Origin: Streptomyces sp. PCS3-D2
GTDB lineage: Bacteria; Actinomycetota; Actinomycetes; Streptomycetales; Streptomycetaceae
Assembly: GCF_000612545.2 (NCBI RefSeq)
Contig: NZ_CP097800.1
Span: 496,001-560,000, forward strand
Length of the DNA stretch: 64,000 nt
Direction: 5' to 3'
Every line of letters starts with the position of its first letter. Position 1 is the first letter of the stretch. The position numbers were made by a program, and so were the translations under genes. Below, one piece after another: positions 36,601 through 47,698 of the stretch. Below the pieces are notes generated by a model. The model did not search any database. It saw only the letters and a program-made list of their open reading frames with translations, and was not told the DNA's origin.

Positions 36601-39600
36601 CGTAGGTCAGCGAGCGGGTGCCGCCGTCGAGGGCACACTGGGTGACGGCCGTGGCGTCCGGGTTCCGGCGGACGGCGGCGTCGAAGAGGGCGTCCAGTGT
36701 GGTCGCCGCGGCCCGCGCGACGGGGGCCGGGTGCCGGGTGCGGCCGGGTGCCGGGCCGTCGACCGGGGCGTCCGGACGGGTGAGGAGGCCGGTGAGGGTG
36801 TGGGTGAAGTCGGACAGGATCGCGCGGGCGCCCTCCTCCCGCAGGAGCGCGCCGTCGTGGATCAGGTTGAAGCGGGTCCGGCCGTCGGGCGCCCGCTCCA
36901 CCACGAGGGTCAGCGGATAGTGCGGGGCGCCCTCGTTCACCACGCCGGTGATGGACAGCGGGCACCCGGGCACCCGTAGGGCGGCGGTGTCGGCCTCGAT
37001 GTCGAAGACCACCAGGGTGTCGAACAGCGGGCCTGCACCGACGTGGCGGCTGATGCGGGCGAGTGAGACGTGCTGGTGGTGCAGGACGGCGCCCTGGTGC
37101 TCGCGGACCGAGGCGAGCAGCTCGCGGGCGGTGGTGGCGGCGGTCCATCGGGCGCGGACGGGAACGGTGTTGATGAAGAGGCCGACCATGTTTTCGATAC
37201 CGGGGACGTCCGCGTCGCGCCCCGACACCGTGGACCCGAAGACGACGTCCCGGCCGTGCAGGAGGCCGCCGAGGGTCACCGCCCAGGCGCTGTGCACGGC
37301 AACGCTCAGCGGCACGCCGGCCGAGCGGACCGCCTCGTCGAGACCGTCGTCCGCGTCCACGGCCGTGTCGGCGAACCGGTCCGACGGCAGGTGTCCGTCG
37401 GCGACCAGCGAGGGGCCGGGCAGATCGGCGAGCTGTTCGCGCCATACCCGGTCGCTCTCGCCGTCGTCGCGCGCGGCGAGCCGGCGCAGGTAGTCGGTGA
37501 AGGCGCCGACGGGGTGGACGGTGCCCGGTGCGTGGTATTCGGCGAGCAGCGCGCGGAGCATCGGCGGCACCGACCAGCCGTCGGCAATGATGTGGTGCAC
37601 GGTCTGGACCAGGAAGGTCCGGCCGGCTCCGGCCCGGATCAGCGTGTAGCGCATGAGGGGGCCGGTGGCGAGGTCGAATCCGGCGCGGCGGTCCCGTTCG
37701 GCGTGGTCGCGGATCTCCCCGTCGGTGATGCCGGGCCGGTCCAGGACGGTGAACGGGGCCTGTAGGCCGCCGTCGAGCACGCACACCACGCGGCCGTCGG
37801 CGAGGGGTGTGAAGCGGGCGGCGAGGTTGGGGAAGAGGGCGAGCAGGCGGGTGGCCGCGGCAGCGAGCCGGTCGGCGTCCGCCTCGCCCTCCAGGGTCAG
37901 CAGTTGCTGCTCGACGTAGCGGCCCGCGGAGTCGTCGTCGAAAACGGAGTGGAAGTACAGGCCTTCCTGGAGCGGCGTCAGGGGCAGGACGTCGCGCAGC
38001 GCGGGGCCGTCCAGTTCGTCGACGTCGGCCTGGGTGAGGGCGGCCAGGGGGAAGTCGCCGGGCGAGTGGCCGCCCGTGCCGAGCGCCGCGATCGCGGCCA
38101 GGGCCTGCTGGAAGTACCCGCCGATGGCCGCGCCGTCCTCGTCGGTGAGCAGTCCCTGCGGCCAGGAGAGGGTGGTGACGAGTTCGTGGGCGCCGGTCGG
38201 GCCCGGTTCGGCGGCTGCGTTGAACTCCAGGGCACGCGGGAGCCGCATCGCCGGGTCCCGGGTCTCCCCCAACTGACGGGTGGCTCCGCACGGTTCCCAG
38301 TCCCGTGCTGATCCTGAGTCGAGGCGGCCGAGGTAGTTGAAGAGCACCTGGGGTGCCGGTGTGTCGAACCGGGCGCCGGACAGGTGGCGCAGGACGCCGT
38401 GGGAGAGGCCGCCTCGCGGGACGCGGGCGAGGTCTTCCTTGACGGCCTTGAGGGCGGCCGTCAGGTAGCCGGGGTCGCCGGGATCGGCCGCCGTGCCCGG
38501 GTCGACGGTGACCGGGTAGAGGGTGGTGAACCAGCCGACGGTCCGGGCCAGTTCCGGTTCGAAGCCGGCTCCGTCCGCGACGAACCGGGACTCGCGGCCG
38601 TGCCCCTCCAGTTCGACGTGGGCGAAGGTCTGGTCCTGGCCCAGGTCTCGGCGCCACCGGGCGAGCGTGATCGCGAGCGCGGTCAGCAGCACGTCGTTGA
38701 CGCCCGTGTGAAATCGCGCGGGGATGTCGCCGAGCAGGGCGGCCGTGGCCTCGGGGCCGACCGAGACGGTCGTCGTGCGCTCCCGGGCGACGGTGTCGTC
38801 CGCGCGGAGCGCGCGCCGGCCCACGAGTGCGTCCGGCCCCGGCAGGGCGCGCCCGAAGTGGGCGCGGTCCTCGTCGAAGGCGGCGCGCTCCAACAATTGG
38901 GTCCAGCGCCGGAACGAGGTGCCCACCGGCGGCAGTTCGATCGGTTCGCCGGACGCGTACTGCCGCCACGCGGTGGCGAGGTCCGCCATCAGGATCCGCC
39001 ACGACACGCCGTCGACCACGACGTGGTGGGCGACGAGGACGAGTTGCCGGGCGGCACGGCGCCACACGGCGCGCAGCATGACGCCGCCCGCCGGGTCCAG
39101 CGCCCCGGTGGCGAGCGCGACGCACGCGTCGAGCGGCCGGTCGCTCTCCTGCCACCCCACGGCGTCCCGGTTCGCGGGGGCCGGGACGTCGAAGCCCCAG
39201 CGGTCGCCGCGGACCAGTCGGGCCCGCAGCATGTCGTGGCGTTGCACGACGGCGGAGAGGACCGTGTCGAGGGCGACGGCGGTCAGGTCCGCGGGGGTGT
39301 TCAGCACGACGGACTGCACGAAGCCGTCGACCGCGTCGGTGGTCTCGCCGAGCCAGCGCACGATGGGCGAGCCCGTCACGGAGCCGGTCGCGACGTCCTC
39401 GTGGTCCTCGGCGGCGGCCTCGACGGGGCTCGCCACCGCGGCCAGCGCCCCGATCACACTGTGGGTGAAGATCTGCCGCGGTGTGAGGTGCAGGCCCGCC
39501 CCGCGCAGTGTGCCGAGCAGCGAGATGGCGAGCAGGCTGTCACCGCCGAGCCGGAAGAAGTCCTGGTCGACGCCGACCCGGTCGAGCCGCAGGAGCGTCG

Positions 39601-41572
39601 CGACCGCCGCGCAGACCAGGCGCTCGTTCTCGGTGGCGGGCGGAGCCAGCGGGGCCGGGCCTTCGCCGGGCTCCGGCAGCGCGCCCCGGTCGAGCTTGCC
39701 GTTGGCGGTGAGCGGGAACTCCTCCATGACGACGACGCGGGCGGGCACCATGTGCTCCACCATGTGCTCGGCGGCCCAGTCCCGGACCTCCTCCGCCCGC
39801 AGGTCCTCGCAGCCCGCGGCCGGGATCACGTAGCCGACCAGGCGGGTGCCGCCGGCGGCGTTCCGCTGCGCGACGACGCAGCTGTGGCGCACCCGCGGAT
39901 GTTCCGCGAGGCCGGCCTCGACGTCCTCGATCTCCAGCCGCATGCCGCGGATCTTGATCTGGTGGTCGGCTCGGCCGAGGAAGTCCAGCGATCCGTCCGG
40001 CGCGTACCGGGCCAGGTCACCGGTCCGGTACAGCCGTGAGCCGTCCCGGGCGAAGGGGTTGGCGACGAACCGGGAGGCCGTCAGGCCGGGGGCGCCGGCG
40101 TATCCGCGGCCCAGGAGGAAGCCGCCGACGTACAGTTCGCCGCCGACGCCGACCGGGACCGGGCGCAGTTCGCCGTCGAGGACGTAGAGCTGGGTGTTGG
40201 GGTTGGCCCGGCCGATGGACGTGGAGAGGCGTTCCGCGGCACCCCGGTAGATGACGTGGGAGACGCCGATCGTCGTCTCGGCCGGGCCGTAGCCGTGGTA
40301 CATCGGTATGTCGAGTCGGGTGCGGAAGCGTTCGTACAGTTCCGGGGTCAGGACCTCGCCGCCGCACCAGACGTGCCGGAGGCTGTCGAGCCGGCCGGAG
40401 TCGCCCGTGATCTCCAGCAGCACGTCCAGCATCGACGGCACCAGGTAGGTGAAGGTCACGCGCTGGTCGGCGACCACACCGAGCAGGTGGTGCGGGTCGC
40501 GTTCGCCGCCGGGCCGCAGGACGACCAGCCGGCCGCCGGACACCAGCGGCAGGAAGATCTCGTTGATGGAGATGTCGAAGGACAGGGGTGCCTTGAACAG
40601 CGCCGCGTCGTCGCGGCCGAGGCCGAGGACCTCGCCGGCCTGCCACAGCAGGCGCTCGCTGATCGCCTCGTGCCGGATCATCGCTCCCTTGGGCCGGCCG
40701 GTGGAACCGGAGGTGAAGATCACGTAGGCGAGGGCGTCCCCGGGTGTGGTGACGCCCGGATCCCCGACGGGGTGGCACCCGTGGCGCCAGTCGCCGAGGC
40801 CCACGGCCACGGCGGCGGGTTCGCCCGGATCGTGCTCGCCCGAACCGTTGAGCTGGAGCACGACACCCGCGTCCTCGATGATTGCGGCCCTGCGCGCGGC
40901 GGGCCACTGCGGGTCGAGCGGTACGAATGCGGCGCCCGCCCGGAGCACGCCGAGGAGCCCGACGACCATGTCCGCGGAGCGCGCCAGCGAGATGCCGACG
41001 ACCTGTTCGGCTGTGACGCCGCGGTCGAGGAGGTGGTGGGCCAACTGTCCGGAGAGCTCGGCGACCCGGCGGTACGTCAGGCTCCGGTGCTCGTCGACGA
41101 CGGCGACGGCGTCGGGGCGGGAGCGGGCCTGCTCCAGGAACAGCTGCACGACGGTCGGGCGGATCCGGTCCGCGCCGGTGTCGTTCCACTCGGCCAGGGT
41201 CTCGATGCGCGCCGCCGCGCTGGAGGGGGCGATGGTGCCGAGGGGCCGGTCGGGGAAGTCGGCCAGGTCGTCGAGGGCGAGCTGTGCCTCGGCCGGCGGG
41301 ACGCCTTTCGGGAGGGTGATGCTGCGGGCGTCCGCGCCGACCTCCCAACCGGGCGCGCCGGGGCCGCCGCCGTCGACCCATCCCAGGACGTCGGTGAAGG
41401 CGGTGGAGGGCGTGAGTTCCATGCCGTCGGGGCTGCGGCCCGTCGCCCAGTAGGCCAGCCCGACCGAGCACGCCGAGGCGATGGTCCGGTCGCAGTAGTC
41501 GCCCGCTCTGCGGCGTACTGCGGCCAGGCGCGTGGGGGACAGCCGTACGAGACGAGCGATCGGTTCCTTCAT
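30599..41572 (-). CDS. cchH: Trimodular coelichelin NRPS
   Basis: 3657 residues. Order with approximate residues: A1 120-630, T1 650-715 (GGDSLLA), E1 725-1190 ([10 protein letters not shown]), C2 1195-1640 (HHIIADGWS), A2 1655-2130, T2 2150-2225 (GGDSILA), E2 2240-2640 ([10 protein letters not shown]), C3 2640-3060, A3 3075-3570, T3 3590-3657 (GGHSMLA). There is no thioesterase. Specificity residues read DINYWGGIGK for A1, DFWNVGMVHK for A2 and DMENLGLINK for A3. These agree with the codes I recall for coelichelin CchH (formyl-hydroxyornithine, threonine, hydroxyornithine), except Val for Ile in A2. C3 has HLLLWDG in place of HHxxxDG. ATG 41572 lies 7 bp after the cchG stop; the 120-residue N-terminus before A1 is unusual. 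The product is a tetrapeptide although only three modules exist. Confidence 0.96.
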   Translation of the reverse strand: MKEPIARLVRLSPTRLAAVRRRAGDYCDRTIASACSVGLAYWATGRSPDGMELTPSTAFTDVLGWVDGGGPGAPGWEVGADARSITLPKGVPPAEAQLALDDLADFPDRPLGTIAPSSAAARIETLAEWNDTGADRIRPTVVQLFLEQARSRPDAVAVVDEHRSLTYRRVAELSGQLAHHLLDRGVTAEQVVGISLARSADMVVGLLGVLRAGAAFVPLDPQWPAARRAAIIEDAGVVLQLNGSGEHDPGEPAAVAVGLGDWRHGCHPVGDPGVTTPGDALAYVIFTSGSTGRPKGAMIRHEAISERLLWQAGEVLGLGRDDAALFKAPLSFDISINEIFLPLVSGGRLVVLRPGGERDPHHLLGVVADQRVTFTYLVPSMLDVLLEITGDSGRLDSLRHVWCGGEVLTPELYERFRTRLDIPMYHGYGPAETTIGVSHVIYRGAAERLSTSIGRANPNTQLYVLDGELRPVPVGVGGELYVGGFLLGRGYAGAPGLTASRFVANPFARDGSRLYRTGDLARYAPDGSLDFLGRADHQIKIRGMRLEIEDVEAGLAEHPRVRHSCVVAQRNAAGGTRLVGYVIPAAGCEDLRAEEVRDWAAEHMVEHMVPARVVVMEEFPLTANGKLDRGALPEPGEGPAPLAPPATENERLVCAAVATLLRLDRVGVDQDFFRLGGDSLLAISLLGTLRGAGLHLTPRQIFTHSVIGALAAVASPVEAAAEDHEDVATGSVTGSPIVRWLGETTDAVDGFVQSVVLNTPADLTAVALDTVLSAVVQRHDMLRARLVRGDRWGFDVPAPANRDAVGWQESDRPLDACVALATGALDPAGGVMLRAVWRRAARQLVLVAHHVVVDGVSWRILMADLATAWRQYASGEPIELPPVGTSFRRWTQLLERAAFDEDRAHFGRALPGPDALVGRRALRADDTVARERTTTVSVGPEATAALLGDIPARFHTGVNDVLLTALAITLARWRRDLGQDQTFAHVELEGHGRESRFVADGAGFEPELARTVGWFTTLYPVTVDPGTAADPGDPGYLTAALKAVKEDLARVPRGGLSHGVLRHLSGARFDTPAPQVLFNYLGRLDSGSARDWEPCGATRQLGETRDPAMRLPRALEFNAAAEPGPTGAHELVTTLSWPQGLLTDEDGAAIGGYFQQALAAIAALGTGGHSPGDFPLAALTQADVDELDGPALRDVLPLTPLQEGLYFHSVFDDDSAGRYVEQQLLTLEGEADADRLAAAATRLLALFPNLAARFTPLADGRVVCVLDGGLQAPFTVLDRPGITDGEIRDHAERDRRAGFDLATGPLMRYTLIRAGAGRTFLVQTVHHIIADGWSVPPMLRALLAEYHAPGTVHPVGAFTDYLRRLAARDDGESDRVWREQLADLPGPSLVADGHLPSDRFADTAVDADDGLDEAVRSAGVPLSVAVHSAWAVTLGGLLHGRDVVFGSTVSGRDADVPGIENMVGLFINTVPVRARWTAATTARELLASVREHQGAVLHHQHVSLARISRHVGAGPLFDTLVVFDIEADTAALRVPGCPLSITGVVNEGAPHYPLTLVVERAPDGRTRFNLIHDGALLREEGARAILSDFTHTLTGLLTRPDAPVDGPAPGRTRHPAPVARAAATTLDALFDAAVRRNPDATAVTQCALDGGTRSLTYGALSSARDALAATLRAAGVGPGERVAVAVPRSVEQVAALVAVVTAGGAYVPLDLAHPDDRLEYVLADTAPRVVLAAPGQRDRLARLVARAGLAARVLVQGEPLPQDPAAPAAPAPPPGPHDPAYVIHTSGSTGRPKGVVVPHSSVVALLANTRPAMDFGPRDVWVQFHSYSFDFAVWELWGALAHGGELLVPDYALTRSPVDFHRLVRERAVTVLNQTPSAFYQFIEADRHSGEPLPALRRIVLGGEALDLGRLLGWVERHGTASPELVNMYGITETTVHVTHRALTDRDFERGGRAVPIGCPIPGLTVRLLDDRLRPVPPGRVGAVYVAGGQLSLGYLGRPGLTAGRFVADPFAGDGSRMYHTGDLARRTLDGDLEFTGRADDQVQLKGFRIEPAEVEAVIRELDGVVDAAVTVADSGDHLVAHVVGRPPGDLPGLLAPRLPAHMVPARVLPVDALPLTANGKLDRRALTERAARAERAHAAHAADAARKAPATGADTALAVLVGIFTDTLPGTAADADCDFFRAGGDSILAITVVNRARARGLTIAPRDVFLLRTPRALAAHLAAATPHGAAPPPPTGPAAPEDGPLTVTPIVLRQRSLGGSLARFAQARAVTAAEGAGLTEAERAANAVVAAHPALRLRLRVEHGVWSLRIGPPRRVTVVRADTTDPSAAADEAAGRLDPETGEVVAFAWLEATRTLVVAVHHLAVDTVSWLILLDDLDAALRGAPVPPATTSYAAYARALADPSAHPDHDGLGHWIGTLRAPALLPAVRATRDTTVVLPPGIGDLVTRTAPAALGVGLTELLCGALRTALTRIQPVPTDLAVDLERHGRDPVLPHHDYTRTVGWFTSVAPVRLSAHTDPVAAAREIAARRPDERAHRAYGRLRHLDPQTAPLLDTHPQVLFNYLGRGAESQALHITGGDRSTPYAVEVNAWTDAATGSLHAAFTLAEGVPDAITGYWREAVERIAQATTTAERTAPVTPLQRGLFFQAQLAGPAGQYVAQSWFTFDRRLDTGALAEAMAWVLARHPAVGAGFATDEDGRAVQVLAAGRRLGVRTVDLTTDAEVEDLLTRDRATGFDTGRPPLIRLTVVRRPDGRDGLLLSYHLLLWDGWSREIVLRDLFAAYEAAVGGGLTAPAPASPSFEDHARALAARDSAPAQLFWARHLTGLSGPTLLAGPAPAPADGPPRTLVHTLGADRSQLLRDAARGHGVTLNSLLTGAFGLLLGARTGRGDAVFGVTVSGREGEGRSGIVGVLLNTVPLWTRPRPDDTVAAYLAAVQASRVEAMEHEHIGLGEIQRAAGHDTLFDNLFVLQNFLDLEALAEMNARHGITAVRADDSTHYPFTWVVTPGERIAVKLEYRHHDTPAARQLLDDYLRLLDDLARSRGPVGALRGPGPWPVPAERTDIGTDTVVDRFDRAADRAPDRTALVARGHVMTFADLRDRSRAVAGVLAARGIGPEATVGLAVPRSTDAIVALFAVLRTGAAYVPLELDHPDERIAAIVADARPEVILTVAAVSPRLDRLPGELIELDRPLPETEPFTTFTPDDPHRLRHAAYTIYTSGSTGRPKGVVTAYAGLTNMLINHQRRIFEPVLAEHGHRVFRIAHTVSFAFDMSWEELLWLADGHEVHVCDEELRRDAPRLAEYCADHGIDVVNVTPTYALQLVAEGLLDDPDRRPALVLLGGEAVTPPLWRRLAETEGTAGYNLYGPTEYTINTLGVGTFECADPVVGVAVDNTDAYVLDPWLRPLPDGVPGELYVAGIGIARGYLGQAALTAHRFVACPFGAPGERMYRTGDLVVRRSDGNLAYLGRTDRQVKIRGHRVEPGEVEAAFAAHPRVRFAAAVAQSDPQVDGAHRLAAYLVLDGDADLATVAAEVAPALPDFLRPTHYAQVDAIPLTVNGKADTGALPEASPLGTLTTAGERRPRTGTETAVCALFAEALDLEDDEVSAVGDFVALGGHSMLAVRLIGLLRREYGPVITIRDLFTLRTPEAIARHLDDDS

Positions 41573-41579
41573 CGACGAC

Positions 41580-43433
41580 TCAACGCTCCTTCGGTGTCCA
41601 CGGGTCGGCCCACCCGGACCGGGTGGGCCGGGCCCAGGCCGTGTTCCGGCTTCCCTCGCGCCAGGCACGCCACAGGTGCGCGTACCGGCCGCCCAGGGCC
41701 ACCAGTTCCTCGTGTGTGCCGTGCTCCACGACGCGGCCCGCGTCGAGGACGGCGATCCGGTCCGCCGCCATGGCCTGTGTCAGCCGGTGCGCGACGAGCA
41801 GCGTGGTGCGGCCGGCGCACGCGGCGAGCACGGCCCGCTCCAACCCGGCCGCTCCTTCGCTGCCGGCCTCGGCGGTGGACTCGTCGAGCACCACCACGGG
41901 CGAGCGGGCCAGGACCAGCCGGGCGAGCGCGATCTGGGCGACTTTGGTGGCGTCCAGGCGTTCGCCGCCCTCCCCGACCGGGGTGTTCGGGCCGTCGGGC
42001 AGGGCGTCCACCCAGCCGTCGGCGCCGACCGTGCGCAGGGCGTCCGCCAGTTCGTGGTCGGTCGCCTCCGGTGCGGCGAGCCGCAGGTCGTCGGCGAGCG
42101 GGCCACAGAACACGTGCGTCTCCTGCGTCAGGATGCTCACCAGGGCGCGCGCGCCGGCCTCGTCGAGGCCGGCGAGGTCGGTCCCGCCGATGCACACTGA
42201 TCCGGCCTGTGGGGTCCCGATGCCGGCGACCAGCGCGGCCAGGGTCGACTTGCCGGCGCCCGTCGCCCCCACGAGGGCGAGGGAACCGCCGGCCGGGATG
42301 GCCAGGTCGACGTCGCGCAGGACGGGTTGCTCGGAGCCGGGGTAGCCGAAGGTCAGGCCCTTCACGGTGACCGGATACGCCGCGTCGGCCGCCGGGGCGT
42401 CAGCCGGGACGCCGACGAGCCGGTCCTCGGCGTCCTCCCCGAGCACCCCGACCAGTCGGGTCAAGCTCGCGCCCGACTTCTGCGCCTCGTCGAAGGTGAA
42501 CATGATGGATCCCAGCGGGGTGAAGAGCCGGTGGAAGAGCAGCGGGGCGGCCGACACCTCGCCGAGGGTCGCGGCCCCGGCCTCCAGCAGGGCGTACCCG
42601 GTCGTGATGATGAGGACGAGTCCGATGTACTCGGCACGGTTCTCCCGGCCGACGAACCGGCCGAAGAGCCGGAAGACCTCGATGCCGAGCTCGCGGACCC
42701 GCCACGACTCGGTGGTGACCTTCTCCCGGAAGGCGTCCTCCAGGCGGTAGGCGCGGACCGTGTCGATCCCGTTCAGCCCGCTGATGAGCGCCTGTGCGCG
42801 GTCCGCCTGGACCGCCCGCTGCCGCCGGTAGAGCGGGGCGGAGCGGGGCAGGTACCAGCGCAGGGCCAGCGCGTACGCGGGCAGCGCCCCGGCTCCGGCC
42901 AGACCGAGCCGCCAGTCGAGGCCGAACATGCCGAGCGTGGCGATGACGACCAGTACGCCCGCCGAGAACACGGTGGGGACGGCCGTGCGGATGCCCCGGG
43001 ACAGGACGGCGACGTCGTCGCCGACGCGGGACAGCACGTCGCCCCGGCCGACCTGTTCGATCCGGGCGCTCGGCATCCCCAGCACCGCCCGGACGGCGCC
43101 TTCCCGCAGGCGGGCGAGGAGACCCGCGCCGAGCCGCCCGACCAGGTGGGTGGACAGGCCGGTGGCGGCGGCGCCGAGGAGCGCGGCGGCTGCCATCAGC
43201 GCGCCCGTGGTGACCAAGACCGAGCGCGGTCCGCCCGCGACCACCCCGTCGACGACCCGGCCGAGCAGCAGCAGCGGGAGCACCTGGAGCGCCGCCCCGG
43301 CCACTGTCGTCAGGACGGTGGCGGCCGTCAGCCAGGGCACCTCGCGGCAGTGTGCGGCCACCCAGCGGGCGGCCTCCCGTCCGGTCGTGGTGCGCAGGGC
43401 GGCCGGGGCGGCGCAGGTGTCCGGGGCGCTCAC
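41580..43433 (-). CDS. cchG: ABC exporter half-transporter, partner of CchI
   Basis: 617 residues from GTG 43433, 2 bp after the cchF stop. Six transmembrane helices lie within about residues 25-320 and the nucleotide-binding domain follows. Walker A is intact ([16 protein letters not shown]), as are Walker B ([12 protein letters not shown]) and the H-loop (LLVAHRLTQ). The signature motif that should be LSGGQ reads [17 protein letters not shown] bound by this subunit therefore needs the LSGGQ of CchI. Inferred role: export of coelichelin across the cytoplasmic membrane, as proposed for the S. coelicolor homologue. Confidence 0.93.
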   Translation of the reverse strand: MSAPDTCAAPAALRTTTGREAARWVAAHCREVPWLTAATVLTTVAGAALQVLPLLLLGRVVDGVVAGGPRSVLVTTGALMAAAALLGAAATGLSTHLVGRLGAGLLARLREGAVRAVLGMPSARIEQVGRGDVLSRVGDDVAVLSRGIRTAVPTVFSAGVLVVIATLGMFGLDWRLGLAGAGALPAYALALRWYLPRSAPLYRRQRAVQADRAQALISGLNGIDTVRAYRLEDAFREKVTTESWRVRELGIEVFRLFGRFVGRENRAEYIGLVLIITTGYALLEAGAATLGEVSAAPLLFHRLFTPLGSIMFTFDEAQKSGASLTRLVGVLGEDAEDRLVGVPADAPAADAAYPVTVKGLTFGYPGSEQPVLRDVDLAIPAGGSLALVGATGAGKSTLAALVAGIGTPQAGSVCIGGTDLAGLDEAGARALVSILTQETHVFCGPLADDLRLAAPEATDHELADALRTVGADGWVDALPDGPNTPVGEGGERLDATKVAQIALARLVLARSPVVVLDESTAEAGSEGAAGLERAVLAACAGRTTLLVAHRLTQAMAADRIAVLDAGRVVEHGTHEELVALGGRYAHLWRAWREGSRNTAWARPTRSGWADPWTPKER

Positions 43434-43435
43434 CG

Positions 43436-44494
43436 TCAGCCGGCCGACGTGACGAGTTCGTCGATCGCGTAGGGCAGGGAGAGCAGGGTGCCCTGGGACA
43501 TGGCCGCGCCGACGGCCGGGCCCTCGCTGTCCAGGAGGTAGGAGACCCGGCCGTTGCGGACCGCGTTCAGGTGGGTGAAGAGCTCGGACTTCTTCAGCGC
43601 TTCCTGGTCCGCCCGGTCGGCGATGACGAAGATCCGGTCGACGTCGACGAGGTCCATGCGCTCCGGGGAGAGCGTGGTGTAGAACCTGCCGTCGGCGATC
43701 TTGTCGATCTCGGCCTGGCCCTGGTAGCCGATGCCCGTCACGAGTCGGCCGCGCACGTCGGTGGTGGTGAAGGGGGCGACCGAGTCCTTGTACCAGGACA
43801 GTGCGACGGCGGTCTGGTGCGCGAACTCCGGGTGCGCCTTCCTGGCCGCGTCGAGCTTGTCCTGGATGCCCTTGACCAGTTCGGTTCCCCTGGCCTCCTG
43901 GCCGAGGGCCTTGGCGATGTGGACGGCGTTGTCCTGCCAGGGGGCGCTGAAGGGCTCCTTCTCGGCCCTGGTCCGGCCCACCGTCGGTGCGATCCTGGTG
44001 AGCTTCTCGTAGGAGGCCCGGTCGATCTCGGAGTAGACGGCGATGATCAGATCCGGCCGCAGCGCGGCGATCTTCTCGTAGTTCGGGCCGGCGTCGCCGT
44101 TGTTCATGACGACATCGGGGCGGGTGTCGCCCCACTTGGCCTTCGTCCAGGGCCACTGGGTGTTGAGGTCGGGACTCGTGCCGGGCGGGTTGGGGTACTG
44201 GTCGACCATGCCCACCGGCTTGATCCCGAGGGCGAGGACGGCCTGGTCGTCGGTGTAGCCGACGGAGACGACCCGCTTCGGGGCCCTGTCGATCCGCGTG
44301 GATCCGAAGGCGTGCTCCACGGTGACCGGGAAGGTGCCGGCTTCGGTGGCCGGGGCGTCAGGGCCGCTCCGTGCGGCCGGGTCCGCCGGGCCGGAGCCGC
44401 AGCCGGCCAGGAGGCCGGCTCCGAGCGCCGCGGCGGACACGGCCGCGGCGGCCCGTGCCCGGGGACTGGTACGAGTCGTTCGATGGAGAAGCAT
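43436..44494 (-). CDS. cchF: Ferric-siderophore binding lipoprotein
   Basis: 352 residues from ATG 44494. Lipoprotein signal peptide with lipobox LLAGC (Cys 32). The periplasmic-binding fold of the FepB/FhuD class (cluster A-II) shows RVVSVGYTDDQAVLALGIKP, ALRPDLIIAVYSEIDRASYE and VDRIFVIADRADQEALKKSE. It should capture ferric coelichelin outside the membrane and deliver it to CchC/CchD. It has its own iron box (44567-44585), so cchF, cchG, cchH and cchI probably form one iron-repressed transcript. The frame extends to 44551, but the lipoprotein signal begins at the chosen start. Confidence 0.94.
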   Translation of the reverse strand: MLLHRTTRTSPRARAAAAVSAAALGAGLLAGCGSGPADPAARSGPDAPATEAGTFPVTVEHAFGSTRIDRAPKRVVSVGYTDDQAVLALGIKPVGMVDQYPNPPGTSPDLNTQWPWTKAKWGDTRPDVVMNNGDAGPNYEKIAALRPDLIIAVYSEIDRASYEKLTRIAPTVGRTRAEKEPFSAPWQDNAVHIAKALGQEARGTELVKGIQDKLDAARKAHPEFAHQTAVALSWYKDSVAPFTTTDVRGRLVTGIGYQGQAEIDKIADGRFYTTLSPERMDLVDVDRIFVIADRADQEALKKSELFTHLNAVRNGRVSYLLDSEGPAVGAAMSQGTLLSLPYAIDELVTSAG

Positions 44495-44566
44495 CCGCAA
44501 TCCCTTGCTTTCGTGCTGTCCATGGCGCCCCCGGCCCGAGGGCAGGCACACGATATCGCCCCCAAG

Positions 44567-44585
44567 TGAGGCTAGCCTAGCCTTA
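44567..44585. promoter_or_regulatory. Iron box upstream of cchF, overlapping the cchE stop codon
   Basis: TGAGGCTAGCCTAGCCTTA is a near-palindrome that matches the iron box consensus at about 13 of 19 positions (14 against the symmetric form TTAGGTTAGGCTAACCTAA), with the core AGGCTAGCCT perfectly symmetric. The cchE stop codon (44572-44574) lies inside it, so the operator doubles as coding sequence. It is 73 bp upstream of the cchF start. Confidence 0.75.
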
Positions 44586-45471
44586 CTTGAACCGTATCTT
44601 TGTCCGCCTGATCCGGCGTCACATGGGTGCGGCCGATCGGCACGATGAGGGGCCTGTCCCCCACCGGGTCGTCGATCACCCTGGCCCGCAGTCCGAAGGC
44701 CTCCCGGAGCAGACCGGCGGTGATCACCTCACGCGGGTGGCCCTGCGCCAGGATCGTTCCCGCCTTCATCACGACGAGGTGGTCGCTGTAACGGACGGCC
44801 AGATTCAGGTCGTGCAGCACCAGGACGACCGTGCATCCGGACTCGTGGAGGTCGTCCACCAGATCGAGCACGTCGACGGCGTGCGCCAGGTCCAGGTAGG
44901 TGGTCGGCTCGTCGAGCAGCAGCAGGTCGGTGCCCTGGGCCAGCGTCATGGAGATCCACACCCGCTGGCGCTGGCCTCCGGACAGGGAGTCGACCGGGCG
45001 GTCTGCCAGATCGGACACCCCCGTCATGGCGAGCGCGCGCTCCACCACGTTGGCGTCGTCCGACGACCACTGCCGCAGCCAGCTCTGGTGCGGATGCCGG
45101 CCCCTGGCGACCAGGTCGGCCACGGTGAGCCCCTCCGGCGCCACCGGGGCCTGCGGCAGCAGGCCGAGCTTCCTGGCCACGTCCCTGGTCCGGAGCCGCG
45201 CGATGTCGTCGCCGTCCAGGACGACGACCCCCCGGGTAGGCCTGAGCAGCCGCGCCAGGGTCCGCAACAGGGTCGATTTGCCGCAGCCGTTGGCCCCGAT
45301 GATCGTGGTGATCACCCGGGGCGGGACGGCCACGTCGAGGTCGTCGATGACGACCCGGCCCCCGTACCCGACCGTCACTCCCCTGGCCACCAGCCGCGCG
45401 GTGTCCGCGCCCTCGGCCGCACCCCTGGCCGCGCTCCCGGCCGCGCCCCCGGCGCCGTGTTCCTCGGCCAC
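44572..45471 (-). CDS. cchE: Ferric-siderophore ABC importer ATPase
   Basis: 299 residues from GTG 45471, with GGGGGAGG just upstream. Walker A TIIGANGCGKSTLLRTLARL, Q-loop LLPQAPVAPEG, signature [20 protein letters not shown] and Walker B LLLLDEPTTYLDLAH are all canonical, as in FepC/FecE. It energises uptake through CchC/CchD. An Ala/Gly-rich extension of about 25 residues precedes the domain. The last codons overlap the iron box that drives cchF. Confidence 0.95.
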   Translation of the reverse strand: MAEEHGAGGAAGSAARGAAEGADTARLVARGVTVGYGGRVVIDDLDVAVPPRVITTIIGANGCGKSTLLRTLARLLRPTRGVVVLDGDDIARLRTRDVARKLGLLPQAPVAPEGLTVADLVARGRHPHQSWLRQWSSDDANVVERALAMTGVSDLADRPVDSLSGGQRQRVWISMTLAQGTDLLLLDEPTTYLDLAHAVDVLDLVDDLHESGCTVVLVLHDLNLAVRYSDHLVVMKAGTILAQGHPREVITAGLLREAFGLRARVIDDPVGDRPLIVPIGRTHVTPDQADKDTVQVRLG

Positions 45472-45510
45472 GCCTCCCCCTCGGTCCGTGCCTGCCCGAA
45501 CATGTGTCGA

Positions 45511-46602
45511 TCAACGAAGATTGGCCCGTACCAGGAGGTACACGAGGAAGGGACCGCCGATCGCGGCGGTGACCACCCCGACCGGCAGGGTGATCGGCAG
45601 CGTCGTACGCGCGACCAGGTCCGCGCCGGTCAGCAGCAGGGCCCCGGTCAGCCCGGAGGCCGCCATCGGCGGCGTCGGACACCTCGTCAGGCGCATCGCC
45701 ACCTGCGGTGCCACCAGCGCGACGAAGGAGACGGGCCCGGCCGCGCTCACCGCGACCCCGGCCAGCAGCACCGCGCACAGCAGCAGGACGGCCCGCACGA
45801 GCGTACGGCGGACGCCCAGGCCCGTGGCCACGTCGTCGCCGAGATGCAGCGGCTTGAACTGGAACGAGGCGGCCGCCACGACGGCCACCAGCGCGAGCGT
45901 GCACCAGAGCGCCACCCGCACATCGTCCCAGGAACGGCTGTCCAGGGAGCCGATCAACCAGGCCTGCGCCCGGGCCACGTCCCTGATGTCGGCGGTCACC
46001 AGCAGCCAGGTCGTGACGGCCTCCATCACCGCGCTCACGGACAGGCCGATGAGGACGAGCCGGAAGCCGTCGATCCCGCGCCGCCAGGCGAGCACGTACA
46101 CGAGGAGCCCCGTGCCCAGACCACCCGCGAGAGCTGCACCGGACAGCCCCACGGAGTTGACGACGGCCGTGGCGCTCCCGCCCGACACCGTGACCAGGAA
46201 CACCGCGACCGCGCCGGCGCCCCAGGTGATCCCGAGGATGTCGGGGCTGGCCAGCGGGTTGCGCGCGATGGACTGGGTGATCGCCCCCGACACGCCCAGG
46301 GCGACTCCCACGACGCAGCCGGCCAGGGCCCGGGGCATCCGAAGGTCCATGATCACGAATTCGTCGACCGGCTCGCCCCGGCCCAGGACCGTGGAGATCA
46401 CCCGGGGCAGCGCGATGGGGAAGTCCCCCACGCCGATGGACACGCAGCAGGCGAGGAAGGTCGCCGCCGCCAGCAGGAGTGTGACGCAGACCAGCCAGGG
46501 CCGCCAGACGAACGACATCCCGCCGAGCCGCACACCCGGTGCCAGCGGAGGCTTCTCCCGCGGCCGGTGCGGGTCGGCGACGTCCATGCCGGGCCCGGTC
46601 AT
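45511..46602 (-). CDS. cchD: FecCD-type siderophore permease subunit
   Basis: 363 residues, about nine to ten transmembrane helices, with FecCD landmarks IMDLRMPRALAGCVVGVALG, GAITQSIARNPLASPDILGI, LHLGDDVATGLGV and SFVALVAPQVAMRLTRCP. It forms the membrane channel with CchC. ATG 46602 overlaps the cchC stop as ATGA (4 bp), indicating translational coupling; cchE follows 39 bp later. Confidence 0.95.
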   Translation of the reverse strand: MTGPGMDVADPHRPREKPPLAPGVRLGGMSFVWRPWLVCVTLLLAAATFLACCVSIGVGDFPIALPRVISTVLGRGEPVDEFVIMDLRMPRALAGCVVGVALGVSGAITQSIARNPLASPDILGITWGAGAVAVFLVTVSGGSATAVVNSVGLSGAALAGGLGTGLLVYVLAWRRGIDGFRLVLIGLSVSAVMEAVTTWLLVTADIRDVARAQAWLIGSLDSRSWDDVRVALWCTLALVAVVAAASFQFKPLHLGDDVATGLGVRRTLVRAVLLLCAVLLAGVAVSAAGPVSFVALVAPQVAMRLTRCPTPPMAASGLTGALLLTGADLVARTTLPITLPVGVVTAAIGGPFLVYLLVRANLR

Positions 46603-47657
46603 GCGCCCGTGAACTTCCCGCGCCACACCAGGACCGCGAAGAAGGGGGCGCCGAGGAGCGCCACGACGACACCGGCGTCCAGCTCGCCCGGCCGCACCAG
46701 CAGTCGTCCGGCCATGTCGCAGACCAGCAGGACGACGGCACCGAGGAGACCCGCGTACGGCACGAGCCAGCGGTAGTCCGGCCCGGTCAGGTAGCGGGCC
46801 AGGTGGGCCACCATGAGCCCGAGGAACGCGATGGAGCCGCACGCCGCCGTCGCGGCCCCCGCCAGCAGGGTGATGGCGATGATGCCGAGGGTCCGGTGGA
46901 GGGCGGTGTTGACGCCCAGGCCCCGCGCCACGTCGTCGCCCAGGTTGAGCAGGTTGAGGGCGGGCAGCGTGGCCGCTGCCAGCACCAGCCCGGCCGCGAT
47001 GAAGGCGGTCACCGGCCTGATGACGCCGAATCCGACGCCGGCCACCGAGCCCGCGTTCCAGAAGCGCAGCGCGTTCAGTGACGCCTTGTCGGACAGCGCG
47101 ACCGCCGTCGTCATCGCGGCGAGGAACACGGTGACCCCCTGTCCGGCCAGTGCGAGGGTCAGCGGGTTGCCGGCCCCTCGGCCGATGCCGGCCAGCCCGA
47201 ACACCAGGACGCCCGCGACCACGGCCCCGGCGAAGGCGAACCAGACGTACTGGAAAGGGTTCGCGAAGCCGAGGACGGCGATCACCGAGACCACGGCGAA
47301 CGAGGCGCCCGCGTTCACGCCCAGCAGGCCGGTGTCGGCGATCGGGTTGCGCGTGTAGCCCTGGATGAGCGCCCCGCCCACCCCCAGGGCCACTCCGGCC
47401 GCGGTGGCGAGCACCGTGCGCGGGAGCCGTACCGTCCGCACGATGAGCTGGATCTCGGTCAGCCGGTGGTCGGCGCTCGGCCCGGCCGACAGTCCGTACC
47501 AGACCTCGGAGGGACTGAGCCCGCGCGCACCGACGCCCAGTGACGCGGCCATCGCGATCAGCAGGATCACCGCGAGCGTGACCGAGCCGGCGACCCTCCG
47601 CCTGCGCGCCTGTGTCGTGCCCGTGGGCAGGGGACGTTCCAGTGCCATCACGCCCAT
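46599..47657 (-). CDS. cchC: FecCD-type siderophore permease subunit
   Basis: 352 residues, about nine to ten transmembrane helices. Landmarks are IVRTVRLPRTVLATAAGVAL, GGALIQGYTRNPIADTGLLG, LLNLGDDVARGLGVNTALHR and IAFLGLMVAHLARYLTGPDY. It partners with CchD in ferric coelichelin import. The start could be ATG 47657 or 47648. It lies 41 bp downstream of cchB and overlaps cchD by 4 bp, placing it in a cchB-C-D-E transcript. Confidence 0.95.
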   Translation of the reverse strand: MGVMALERPLPTGTTQARRRRVAGSVTLAVILLIAMAASLGVGARGLSPSEVWYGLSAGPSADHRLTEIQLIVRTVRLPRTVLATAAGVALGVGGALIQGYTRNPIADTGLLGVNAGASFAVVSVIAVLGFANPFQYVWFAFAGAVVAGVLVFGLAGIGRGAGNPLTLALAGQGVTVFLAAMTTAVALSDKASLNALRFWNAGSVAGVGFGVIRPVTAFIAAGLVLAAATLPALNLLNLGDDVARGLGVNTALHRTLGIIAITLLAGAATAACGSIAFLGLMVAHLARYLTGPDYRWLVPYAGLLGAVVLLVCDMAGRLLVRPGELDAGVVVALLGAPFFAVLVWRGKFTGA

Positions 47658-47698
47658 GTCGCCCTACGCCATCCCTTCCGTCCGCCGGTGGACTGGAG

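Noticed and set aside
33902-36979. A rightward 1025-codon open frame, with several others of 400-700 codons, opposite the NRPS gene
   Set aside because: These are antisense shadows of cchH in a very high-GC genome. Their products are low-complexity Gly/Arg/Val/His mixtures without motifs, while the leftward frame encodes canonical NRPS domains throughout.
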